Source of the DNA: Oscillospiraceae bacterium
GTDB taxonomy: Bacteria; Bacillota; Clostridia; Oscillospirales; Acutalibacteraceae
DNA: 16,893 nt
Assembly (NCBI GenBank): GCA_028706415.1
Contig: JAQWBK010000026.1
Location: 1-16,893 of the forward strand
Direction of reading: 5' to 3'
Each line of letters starts with the position of its first letter. Position 1 is the first letter of the stretch. Made by a program: the position numbers and the translations under genes. Below, one piece after another: positions 1-6,952 of this stretch. A model generated the notes under the pieces. The model was not told the DNA's origin and did not search any database. It saw nothing but the letters and a program-made list of their open reading frames with translations.

Positions 1-846
1 GATATTGCAATAGGTACCGGAGGCTATGTCAGCGGGCCAATCCTGCGCAAGGCTGCTAGGATGGGTATTCCGGTTGTGGTTCATGAATCAAACGCATATC
101 CCGGGGTGACGGTCAAGATGCTGTCGAAATATGCAGATGCGGTTTTGATTGCCGAAATGTCGGCGCGCAAATATCTTCCGGCAAACGCCCGGGTATTGGT
201 TACCGGAAATCCGCTTGGTGCAGAATTTTCACAGTATGATCGTGAGACGGCACGAAAGGAGCTTGGGCTGGATGAACGCCCGATGGTTCTCTCCTTTGGT
301 GGCAGCTTGGGTGCCGAGCAGATAAACCGAGTGATGGCCGAGGTGCTTATAAAAAGCGCCCATCAGGGGGGACTTCAGCATATACATGCAACAGGTAAAA
401 AGGGCTTTGAGGCTATGAAGGGCAGGCTGGGGGAGCATATTAAAGAAAACACCCCCGGCATCCATGTCAGAGAATATATTAACGATATGGCACGCTGTAT
501 GGCGGCGGCCGATCTTGTAATATCGCGCTGCGGGGCCATGACATTAAGTGAGCTGCCGGCAGCCGGGAGACCGTCAATTCTTATCCCTTCTCCCAATGTA
601 GCGGAAAACCATCAATATCACAATGCCATGGCTCTTGTTAATAAGGGAGCGGCGGTATGTATCGAGGAAAAAAATCTTACAGACGACAGGCTGTGGAACG
701 AGATTAAGCGGATTACATCCTCACCGGATGATATGCGCAAAATGGGCGAAAATGCCCGAAGCGCAGCCATATATGATGCCTCCGACCGGATTTACGCTGT
801 GGTGGTGCAGATATTGAAGGACAGAAAAAAATATAAAGCTGATTAA
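1..846 (+). CDS. murG: MurG, UDP-GlcNAc:lipid I GlcNAc transferase (5'-truncated by window edge)
   Basis: MurG adds GlcNAc from UDP-GlcNAc to lipid I on the inner face of the membrane, giving lipid II for peptidoglycan synthesis. The reading frame is open from base 1, and 281 residues are visible. It begins inside the N-terminal domain with the glycine-rich motif GTGGYVSGP (visible residues 5-13), so roughly 85-90 residues lie outside the window; the ATG at 61 is internal. Further family marks are SFGGSLGA (about 98-105), SRCGAMTLSELPAAGRPS (about 175-192) in the UDP-GlcNAc-binding C-terminal domain, and AENHQYHNA (about 201-209). The frame ends in TAA at 844-846, and a palindromic repeat starts on the last base of that stop codon. 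The next same-strand gene is murA, a common dcw-cluster neighbour. Confidence 0.96.
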   Translation, partial: DIAIGTGGYVSGPILRKAARMGIPVVVHESNAYPGVTVKMLSKYADAVLIAEMSARKYLPANARVLVTGNPLGAEFSQYDRETARKELGLDERPMVLSFGGSLGAEQINRVMAEVLIKSAHQGGLQHIHATGKKGFEAMKGRLGEHIKENTPGIHVREYINDMARCMAAADLVISRCGAMTLSELPAAGRPSILIPSPNVAENHQYHNAMALVNKGAAVCIEEKNLTDDRLWNEIKRITSSPDDMRKMGENARSAAIYDASDRIYAVVVQILKDRKKYKAD

Positions 847-994
847 TACTTTAAAATCATCCTGTCTTTGCGGTTTGTATTTCGTCTGTCTGCGTTATCC
901 TCCTTGCCGGGCGCCAGCCCGCCTGCGTCGACTGCCTTAACATACAAAAAACATCCTCGCAAATTTTGTCTCATCTTTTACTTGAGAACAGTAT
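846..994 (-). repeat. Palindromic repeat, long form, copy 1 (MITE-like)
   Basis: A 149-base element ends in TTTTACTTGAGAACAGTAT, whose reverse complement is the shared terminal sequence of all repeats in this window. Its right-hand roughly 45 bases match the repeat at 13343-13500 almost perfectly (one clear change near the end). The centre is diverged but keeps a GC-rich hairpin core (GGGCGCCAGCCCG region). The left end is shortened: ATACT is followed at once by TTAAAATCATCCTGTCTTTGCGG, so part of the left terminal repeat is deleted. It is reversed relative to the 13343 copy and starts on the final A of the murG stop codon. No transposase is encoded. MITE or REP-like element is the best description; the family is not one I recognise by name. 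Confidence 0.8.
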
Positions 995-1000
995 AAAAAG

Positions 1001-1034
1001 CGACCGTCGTTGATCGAAAAACGACGGTCGTTTT
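1001..1034 (+). terminator. Rho-independent terminator-like hairpin
   Basis: An 11-base perfect stem, CGACCGTCGTT (1001-1011) with AACGACGGTCG (1020-1030), has an 8-base loop and is followed by TTTT. A run of five A precedes the stem, so it could also act on the other strand. It is the likely terminator of the murG transcript, separated from the gene by the palindromic repeat. Confidence 0.75.
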
Positions 1035-1187
1035 GCGGATATTCACCCCTGCACACTTTTTTGCATAGGATGGTTTTGCAGGTGCGTGTATACCTCGTAG
1101 GCCTGTTCTTGCCTGCGAGTTGTTGAGCTGTTGCTGAAAACAAAAGGGCTATCCAATTAGTATTATTTCCCTTATACATATGAAGTA
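1035..1187. other. Gene-free stretch with base-pairing potential, unassigned
   Basis: No credible protein gene is present. Several arms could pair: CTCGTAGGC (1094-1102) with GCCTGCGAG (1111-1119), with one G-T wobble, and a surrounding GTTTTGCAG / CTGAAAAC pair enclosing it. At the right edge ATTAGTATTATTTC (1156-1169) is complementary, with one mismatch, to GAAGTAATACTAAT (1182-1195), which runs into the next repeat. ATTAGTAT is also the inner-to-outer end of the short repeat family, so this may be a leftover end of another copy. A small structured RNA or decayed repeat DNA are both possible; nothing here proves transcription. Confidence 0.4.
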
Positions 1188-1293
1188 ATACTAATCTCAA
1201 ATAAAAGGATCGATAAAATTGTCGCTCAAGGCGCGTTCTTCTTTAAAGAACGCATCACTCCATTTTATCGGCTTTTATTATTGAGATTAGTAT
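1188..1293 (+). repeat. Palindromic repeat, short form (106 bp), copy 1
   Basis: The element begins ATACTAATCTCAAATAAAAG and ends with its near-exact inverted partner (...ATTGAGATTAGTAT). Internal arms also pair (GATAAAAT with ATTTTATC), and the centre is a perfect hairpin, GCGTTCTT (1233-1240) with AAGAACGC (1246-1253). The whole unit can therefore fold into one long stem. It differs from the copy at 10710-10815 at four positions, has the same length, and lies in the same orientation on the plus strand. It has no coding capacity. Confidence 0.88.
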
Positions 1294-1312
1294 AAACATG
1301 CAGCAGCCCATC

Positions 1313-1345
1313 ATACTGTTCTCACCTTTTACTTGAGAGCAGTAT
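1313..1345 (+). repeat. Collapsed 33-bp repeat: two terminal ends fused
   Basis: ATACTGTTCTCA is followed directly by CCTTTTACTTGAGAGCAGTAT. These are the left and right terminal sequences of the long repeat form with the whole interior missing. The result is a small hairpin (ATACTG-TCTCA against TGAGA-CAGTAT). It lies 34 bases upstream of the murA start codon and touches the murA leader hairpin. Confidence 0.7.
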
Positions 1346-1378
1346 CACGCCCTCTCCAAATGCGAAAGGGTGCGTGAT
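1344..1378 (+). promoter_or_regulatory. Hairpin enclosing the murA ribosome-binding site
   Basis: ATCACGC (1344-1350) pairs perfectly with GCGTGAT (1372-1378), and the following CCT can pair with GGG (1368-1370) after a one-base bulge. The GGG belongs to the Shine-Dalgarno AAAGGG, and the stem ends at the base before ATG 1379. Folding would hide the ribosome site of murA. Regulatory use is inferred. Confidence 0.45.
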
Positions 1379-2635
1379 ATGTCGAGACTGATAATTGAAG
1401 GCAATCATAGACTAAATGGTATTGTATCAATAAATGGCGCAAAAAATAGTGCTCTTCCGGTTCTGGCGGCTACACTGCTTGCCAGAGGAACAAGTGAAAT
1501 ACATAATTGTCCTTTGCTATCCGATGTTGCTGCCTCGGTTCGCATCCTGAGATATCTCGGATGCAATGTCAGCCGTTCGGGCAGCTGTGTGACGGTGGAT
1601 TCATTGGGGTTGAGCCGAAGCGATATTCCGGATACACTCATGCGAGAAATGCGTTCGTCAATTGTGTTTCTGGGCGCAATAGCTGCACGAACAGGGGAAG
1701 CTCATATGTCGTTTCCCGGTGGATGTGAGCTTGGAACAAGACCGATTGATCTGCACTTGTCGGCCTTGCGGCAGCTAGGCATGGAAATAATTGAAGAACG
1801 GGGACGCTTGGAATGTAAGGTAAACGAAAGACTGAAAGGTACTATTATAGCCCTGTCATTCCCAAGTGTGGGAGCCACCGAAAATATACTTTTAGCATCT
1901 GCAACAGCACAGGGAACCACCTCAATACTTAATGCGGCGCGTGAACCCGAGATAATTGATTTGTGCAAATATCTGTCCCGTTGCGGGGCGCGCATTTCAG
2001 GGGCGGGAGAGAGCGCCATCACCGTCGAGGGAGTTGATACATTATATGGCTGCTCTCATACCGTTATGCCTGACCGCATTGAAACGGCAACATATATGTC
2101 GGCGGCGGCGATTACAGGGGGTTCGCTGGTATTGAAATCGATAAATCCCGAACATATAGCTACGGTTCTTCCGGCATTTGAAGAGGCAGGCTGTGACATT
2201 ATTTTAGGGGAGGGAGAAATATCGATTACATCCCCCAAAAGGCTGCATCGTATAAGGTCGATTCGTACAATGCCGTATCCCGGATTTCCAACCGATGCAC
2301 AAGCACCAACCATGGCAATGGTTACGGTTGCCGACGGTACCAGTGTTTTTATTGAAAATATATTTGAGAGCAGGTATAAGCACGCGGGAGAGCTTATGCG
2401 GTTGGGTGCCAGAATAAAAACAGAAGGGCGGGTCGCGGTTGTGGAAGGGGTGCCCCGGCTTTCGGGTGCCCAGGTGGACTGCACCGATCTCCGTGGAGGG
2501 GCGGCGCTGGTCGTGGCCGCCCTTGCAGCCGACGGAATAACCGAGGTCACGCAAATTCATCATATTGATCGCGGGTATGAAAGGCTCGAACAAAATCTTT
2601 GTGCTCTGGGTGCTGTAATAAAAAGAATTGAGTAA
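1379..2635 (+). CDS. murA: MurA, UDP-GlcNAc 1-carboxyvinyltransferase
   Basis: MurA transfers enolpyruvate from PEP to UDP-GlcNAc, the first committed step of peptidoglycan synthesis in the cytoplasm. The protein is 418 residues, the usual length. Visible marks are NGAKNSALPVLAATLL with Lys22-Asn23, the catalytic-loop sequence PGGCELGTRP with Cys116 (the fosfomycin-target Cys115 of E. coli) and Arg121, and YPGFPTDAQ with the general-base Asp306. I chose ATG 1379 because AAAGGG ends eight bases before it; an in-frame GTG at 1370 overlaps that ribosome site. Because the catalytic residue is Cys rather than Asp, the enzyme is expected to be fosfomycin-sensitive. It is transcribed toward ftsZ and ends at a shared terminator. 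Confidence 0.96.
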   Translation: MSRLIIEGNHRLNGIVSINGAKNSALPVLAATLLARGTSEIHNCPLLSDVAASVRILRYLGCNVSRSGSCVTVDSLGLSRSDIPDTLMREMRSSIVFLGAIAARTGEAHMSFPGGCELGTRPIDLHLSALRQLGMEIIEERGRLECKVNERLKGTIIALSFPSVGATENILLASATAQGTTSILNAAREPEIIDLCKYLSRCGARISGAGESAITVEGVDTLYGCSHTVMPDRIETATYMSAAAITGGSLVLKSINPEHIATVLPAFEEAGCDIILGEGEISITSPKRLHRIRSIRTMPYPGFPTDAQAPTMAMVTVADGTSVFIENIFESRYKHAGELMRLGARIKTEGRVAVVEGVPRLSGAQVDCTDLRGGAALVVAALAADGITEVTQIHHIDRGYERLEQNLCALGAVIKRIE

Positions 2636-2643
2636 TCCGTAAA

Positions 2644-2675
2644 AAAATAACCACCGTAAAATCGGTGGTTATTTT
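2644..2675. terminator. Bidirectional terminator between convergent murA and ftsZ
   Basis: A 12-base perfect stem, AAATAACCACCG (2645-2656) with CGGTGGTTATTT (2663-2674), has a short A/T loop and is flanked by A-run and T-run sides. It sits between the ends of murA and ftsZ and can stop transcription from both directions. Confidence 0.88.
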
Positions 2676-2685
2676 GGTATCAATT

Positions 2686-3756
2686 TCAGTCTTTTCTTTT
2701 TTTGAAGATATCCATAATGCTGGTGAAATCTTCATCCTCGACGGGTGCAGCGGTAATAAAACTGCCGATTTCACCCGATTCGGGGGCTTTATATGAGCCG
2801 TCGGCTGCGAACCCGGTGGCAATCACCGTAACGCAAAATTCATCATCAAGGGTTTCATCAAATGCTGCACCCCATATTATGTTTGCATCCGGATGGGCGG
2901 CGCGGGATATCATTGATGAAGCAAGCTCCACATCCTCAAGGTCGATATCGGGGGAGGAGGTTATGTTTATAATAACACCGTGGGCACCGTCAATCGAGGT
3001 TTCAAGCAGCGGACTGGATATGGCTGATTTGGCAGCCGCTTCCGCCTTGTCCTTGCCCTCTGCCTTGCCTACACCCATATGGGCATATCCGGCATCCTTC
3101 ATAACGGTTGTTACATCAGCAAAGTCGAGATTGACCAGACCTGGGATTTTAATAAGCTGAGAGATGCTTTGAACGCCCTGACGCAGCACATCGTCTGCCT
3201 CTGCAAAGGCATTTGCAAGTGTAATACGCTGCTCGCTTACCAGCTTGAGCCGCTCATTCGGGATTACTACCAAACTATCAACATGCTCACGAAGCGCTGT
3301 GATGCCGTTTTCTGCCTGCTCCATACGCCTGCGCCCTTCAAAGGCAAAGGGTTTGGTAACAATGCCGATTGTGAGTATACCCATATCACGGGCAATTTCG
3401 GCAATTACGGGGGCAGAGCCGGTACCAGTACCTCCGCCCATGCCGGCGGTAAGAAAAACCATATCGGTGCCTTTAAGGGCGGCGGCTATTTCATCGTGGC
3501 TTTCCTCGGCGGCGCGCTGCCCTTTTTCGGGGTTTGCACCTGCACCGGTACCACGCGTAAGTTTTTCACCAATCTGAATTTTGTGGGTAGCCTGAGACAT
3601 TGCGAGGGCCTGCCGATCTGTGTTTATGGACAAAAACTCCACGCCCTGCACGCCGGCACGAACCATACGGTTGATGGCGTTCCCACCACCTCCGCCAATA
3701 CCGACCACTTTTATCTGGACGCCATCCACAAAATCGTTATCAAATGCAAAACCCAT
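2686..3756 (-). CDS. ftsZ: FtsZ, tubulin-like cell division GTPase
   Basis: FtsZ polymerises with GTP into the Z ring that recruits the divisome. The protein is 356 residues. Motifs are GIGGGGGNAINR (19-30) at the nucleotide site, the tubulin signature GGGTGTGS (107-114) and the T7 synergy loop NLDFADV (209-215). The start is supported by GAGGAAGG about eight bases upstream of ATG. After the globular core (about residue 316) the linker is short, and the tail reads SIMDIFKKRKD instead of the usual DIPxFLR-type peptide. A sigma-A-like promoter lies in the 199-base gap after divIB, and readthrough from the ATPase-divIB operon is also possible. Confidence 0.96.
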   Translation of the reverse strand: MGFAFDNDFVDGVQIKVVGIGGGGGNAINRMVRAGVQGVEFLSINTDRQALAMSQATHKIQIGEKLTRGTGAGANPEKGQRAAEESHDEIAAALKGTDMVFLTAGMGGGTGTGSAPVIAEIARDMGILTIGIVTKPFAFEGRRRMEQAENGITALREHVDSLVVIPNERLKLVSEQRITLANAFAEADDVLRQGVQSISQLIKIPGLVNLDFADVTTVMKDAGYAHMGVGKAEGKDKAEAAAKSAISSPLLETSIDGAHGVIINITSSPDIDLEDVELASSMISRAAHPDANIIWGAAFDETLDDEFCVTVIATGFAADGSYKAPESGEIGSFITAAPVEDEDFTSIMDIFKKRKD

Positions 3757-3840
3757 GTGAACCTTCCTCTCAGCTCATATTTCCTTTATCTAAACTACGG
3801 GGGTTCGCGTATGTAAACATTAATATTATTACTATTCTTA

Positions 3841-3869
3841 ATTTTAGCATGAACGCTTTGGAATTTCAA
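3841..3869 (-). promoter_or_regulatory. Sigma-A-type promoter for ftsZ
   Basis: On the minus strand, TTGAAA (3864-3869) and TAAAAT (3841-3846) are separated by exactly 17 bases. The start site would fall near 3834, giving a leader of about 78 bases before the ftsZ ATG. The rest of the 3757-3955 gap is A/T-rich, and I saw no convincing terminator for the upstream divIB transcript. Confidence 0.6.
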
Positions 3870-3955
3870 CTGTAAAACACCATAAATATTGCTTAAATTT
3901 AAAAATAATTAGAAAAGCATACAATATGTATTATTCACACTTGGTGTTAAATTGG

Positions 3956-4894
3956 TTAATTCGGATTTGAGGCGGTGGTTGCCGAGGTGGCCACGGTAGT
4001 TTGGGGCTGTGTTTGGGTAACCAGCAGCTCTTGGGGAGTGAAAACCGATCTGGGATCTGATTCGGAATACATCCTTAAATCAATTTGACCCTCTACATCT
4101 TCACCGTTACCTGCAATCACACGACTCAGTGTTTCCGAAGTAAATGCGAGCTTTGAATCCAGGGCTATATCGTTGCCCAGCCTTATGTTTACAGCGTCAT
4201 TCCAGTTTAATGATATGTCGGTATACTGCATTATATCAATGCTTTTTATCCCTTCAAGATTGGTGCCTTTTACCCCTGCCACAATCGAGTTGATTATACC
4301 CAGGCTGCGTTCGTCCACCGTTATATGGCCAACGCCTCCCTTTTCAAGCTGGTTGCATTTAATGACGCGGTATTCGGGTAATCGGTTGCTGTTTGGGTCA
4401 AGCTGTTCCAGCCCCTTGCCGTTATTCCCGATTATCAGCCACCCCGTTTTGTGCTCTGTAATTCCCACAGGGGTTGCTTCATTAATGCCGATTTTAATAC
4501 TTCTGAAGGATGGGTTGCTGATAGAAACTTTATCTATGTAAGGGAAGCTCTTTAATATATTCTCGGCTGACCGCTGTTTATTAACGAAAAATATGCTTTG
4601 GCCGACAAAAATCCCGCTTTTCTCACATATTTGAGCATCGGTATAGCGGGTGTTGCCCTCAACTGTTATGGATTTTACACCGAACAGAGCGGTGTCATCG
4701 TCCTCTTGATCTACATTAGTTTTACCCGAAGAATTCAACAAAACCACGGTGGCGATTACCGCACCTGAAATCAAAACCAAAACGAACAGAAAAATGGCAA
4801 CCCGCAATCTGTTTACGCGGCGTTTATTTTTCGCAACTCTCCGGTTACCTGCCCTTCCGGTGGATGATTTACTTGTCCTTTTTCGACCGTCCAT
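3956..4894 (-). CDS. divIB: DivIB/FtsQ family cell division protein
   Basis: DivIB is a bitopic membrane protein that links FtsL/DivIC to the peptidoglycan synthase at the septum. The 312-residue protein has the expected order: a very basic cytoplasmic N-terminus (residues 1-30), one transmembrane segment (about 31-53), an acidic spacer, and a POTRA-type domain starting at FGVKSITVEGNTRYT (about 71-85). A beta-rich domain follows, then a Thr/Gln/Ala-rich flexible tail (about 290-312). GGGGAGGA stands just upstream of ATG 4894. Only 17 bases separate it from the ntpD stop codon, so it is most likely the last gene of the ATPase operon transcript and is followed by ftsZ. Assignment rests on architecture and POTRA similarity; sequence identity in this family is low. 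Confidence 0.88.
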   Translation of the reverse strand: MDGRKRTSKSSTGRAGNRRVAKNKRRVNRLRVAIFLFVLVLISGAVIATVVLLNSSGKTNVDQEDDDTALFGVKSITVEGNTRYTDAQICEKSGIFVGQSIFFVNKQRSAENILKSFPYIDKVSISNPSFRSIKIGINEATPVGITEHKTGWLIIGNNGKGLEQLDPNSNRLPEYRVIKCNQLEKGGVGHITVDERSLGIINSIVAGVKGTNLEGIKSIDIMQYTDISLNWNDAVNIRLGNDIALDSKLAFTSETLSRVIAGNGEDVEGQIDLRMYSESDPRSVFTPQELLVTQTQPQTTVATSATTASNPN

Positions 4895-4911
4895 GCTTAT
4901 CCTCCCCGAAA

Positions 4912-5565
4912 TTATACCGCGTAATTGTGCGCCTCTGCCAGCATTTTATCCTTGATTTTCATCAATCTTGTGGTGGCGCTGCGCTCACTTTCGTCAAGCT
5001 TCATGGTGATAAACCTGATGGTTTCCTCATATTGCGGTATCATAACGTGTTCCAGTGCATTTACGCGGCGACGGGTTTTTTCAATTTCTGCCGCCATAAG
5101 CTGGCATGATTTCTCAACCTCGGCAAGCCTCAGCATTTCGGGTAGTATATCATGAAAGCCCTTGACAGCCGTGTCGAGATCTCCCGATGTAAAAGCATAT
5201 CCGTAAAAATAAATATCATTTTCATTTGAGGAACTGAATTTCGTCTTAAATTTAGGAATCATAACGCTCATTACATTATCTTGTTCAACATCAATTTCCA
5301 TGTGCTGCTTGGGGCTTAAAAGGGCAACATCAAGCACCTCTCTTTGCATAAGAGAGCGCGAGATTGCCATATGAGCATTTGCCCCGCGTATTGATTCTTC
5401 AACCTGACGGCGCAAGGATTTATTTTCACGCACCAGCTCGAGGAACCTACGCATAAGCTCATCCCGCTTATCCTTTAGAAGACGATGACCCCGACGCGCC
5501 GTCACAAGGCGGCGTTTTAGATTGGTCAGCTCCATACGGGTTGGATTCACATTTATTATGGCCAC
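4912..5565 (-). CDS. ntpD: V/A-type ATPase subunit D (central rotor shaft)
   Basis: Subunit D is the long helical rotor shaft inside the A3B3 head, coupling ATP turnover to rotation of the membrane ring. The protein is 217 residues with the characteristic start NPTRMELTNLKRRLVTARRGHRLLKDKRDEL (about residues 7-37), heptad-like N- and C-terminal helices, and a basic end. The start is GTG at 5563-5565, preceded by GAGGTGA at suitable distance. No upstream ATG fits, and starting at the ATG within NPTRMEL would remove conserved residues. The ribosome site overlaps the end of ntpB. Downstream, divIB follows after 17 bases. Confidence 0.95.
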   Translation of the reverse strand: MAIINVNPTRMELTNLKRRLVTARRGHRLLKDKRDELMRRFLELVRENKSLRRQVEESIRGANAHMAISRSLMQREVLDVALLSPKQHMEIDVEQDNVMSVMIPKFKTKFSSSNENDIYFYGYAFTSGDLDTAVKGFHDILPEMLRLAEVEKSCQLMAAEIEKTRRRVNALEHVMIPQYEETIRFITMKLDESERSATTRLMKIKDKMLAEAHNYAV

Positions 5566-5578
5566 CTTTTATGTCACC

Positions 5579-6952
5579 TCAATCCTTAGGGTAATATTTA
5601 TCCAGCATTTCCTCGCTGATTCGTTTCATCTCACTGCGGGGCAGCATTTTAAGCAGCTGCCAGCCGATATCCAGGGTCTCTTCTATGCTGCGGTCTGCCT
5701 GATATCCCTGTGAAATATACTGCTTTTCAAACTCCTGCGAAAAAGCTGCATACATTTTATCAATATCGGTCAGGGCGGCTTCACCCAAAATCACCATCAG
5801 CTCTTTGGCATCCTTGCCTCTTGCATAGGCCGAGAAAAGCTGGTTCATGGTATTGGAATGATCCTCCCGCGTTTTCCCTTTTCCGATACCCTTATCCTTA
5901 AGTCGGGAAAGGGAGGGCAACACATCGATTGGGGGGAGAATATTCTTACGGGTCAGCTCACGGCTTAAGATGATCTGCCCTTCGGTGATATATCCTGTAA
6001 GGTCAGGAATGGGATGGGTTTTATCATCCTCCGGCATGGAGAGAATAGGAATTAAGGTGATGCTTCCCGTTTTGCCGTGCTGGCGACCTGCACGCTCATA
6101 TATGGATGCAAGGTCGGTATACATATAACCCGGATAACCCCGCCTGCCGGGCACCTCTTTTCGGGCAGCCGATACCTCGCGGAGTGCATCTGCATAGTTG
6201 GTTATGTCGGTAAGGATTACAAGAACATGCATATCCTTTTCAAAGGCAAGGAATTCGGCGGCGGTAAGGGCCATACGCGGGGTTGCTATACGCTCGATAG
6301 CCGGGTCGTTGGCAAGGTTTATGAAAAGAACGGTTCGGTCTATTGCACCCGTCTCACGGAAGCTCTCAATAAAGAAGTTGGATTCCTCGAATGTAATGCC
6401 TATTGCGGCAAAAACAACCGCAAACTGTTCCCCTTCGCCTCTAACCTTTGCCTGCCGTGCTATCTGGGCGGCAAGCTGAGCATGGGGAAGCCCGCTACCC
6501 GAGAATATAGGCAGCTTTTGTCCGCGCACCAGTGTGTTAAGACCATCGATGGCCGAAATTCCGGTTTGTATGAATTCCTGTGGATAGCTGCGGGCGGCAG
6601 GATTCATGGGGGCTCCGTTAATGTCAAGCCGCTGTTCCGGCAGCAGCTCAGGCCCGTCGTCAATCGGTCGACCCAGCCCGTCAAAAACCCGTCCCAGCAT
6701 ATCGATAGATACGCCCAGCTCCATCTGACGCCCCAGGAAACGCACCTTGCTGTTTGACAGGTTAATACCGGTCGAGCTTTCAAAAAGCTGTACCAAGGCG
6801 TTGTTGCCGTCAATCTCAAGAACACGGCAGCGGCGCTTCTCACCGTTTTCAAGCTCGATCTCACCCAGCTCGTTAAACTTAACATCCTCGACGTCGCGCA
6901 CCAGCATAAGAGGGCCTGCGACCTCTTGAATTGTACGATATTCCTTCGGCAT
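5579..6952 (-). CDS. ntpB: V/A-type ATPase subunit B (non-catalytic head subunit)
   Basis: Subunit B alternates with A in the hexameric head and contributes residues to the catalytic sites. The 457-residue protein has the family sequence GRVFDGLGRPIDDGP (about 87-101) and a degenerate P-loop SGSGLPH (151-157), which marks B rather than A. It also has LSRLKDKGIGKGKTREDH with Arg350, the arginine finger in E. hirae NtpB numbering. AAGGAGGA precedes ATG 6952. The ATG overlaps the ntpA stop by one base (TAATG), so translation of A and B is probably coupled, fitting their equal stoichiometry. Confidence 0.97.
   Translation of the reverse strand: MPKEYRTIQEVAGPLMLVRDVEDVKFNELGEIELENGEKRRCRVLEIDGNNALVQLFESSTGINLSNSKVRFLGRQMELGVSIDMLGRVFDGLGRPIDDGPELLPEQRLDINGAPMNPAARSYPQEFIQTGISAIDGLNTLVRGQKLPIFSGSGLPHAQLAAQIARQAKVRGEGEQFAVVFAAIGITFEESNFFIESFRETGAIDRTVLFINLANDPAIERIATPRMALTAAEFLAFEKDMHVLVILTDITNYADALREVSAARKEVPGRRGYPGYMYTDLASIYERAGRQHGKTGSITLIPILSMPEDDKTHPIPDLTGYITEGQIILSRELTRKNILPPIDVLPSLSRLKDKGIGKGKTREDHSNTMNQLFSAYARGKDAKELMVILGEAALTDIDKMYAAFSQEFEKQYISQGYQADRSIEETLDIGWQLLKMLPRSEMKRISEEMLDKYYPKD

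Noticed and set aside
937..1200. Minus-strand open frame of 87 codons in the murG-murA gap
   Set aside because: It runs through a repeat, a terminator hairpin and another repeat, has no ribosome site and no family resemblance.
2056..2550. Minus-strand 164-codon open frame opposite murA
   Set aside because: It lies wholly inside murA, which has all catalytic motifs; no supporting start signal.
3079..3816. Plus-strand 245-codon open frame opposite ftsZ
   Set aside because: It is antisense to the strongly conserved ftsZ gene and its translation resembles no known protein.
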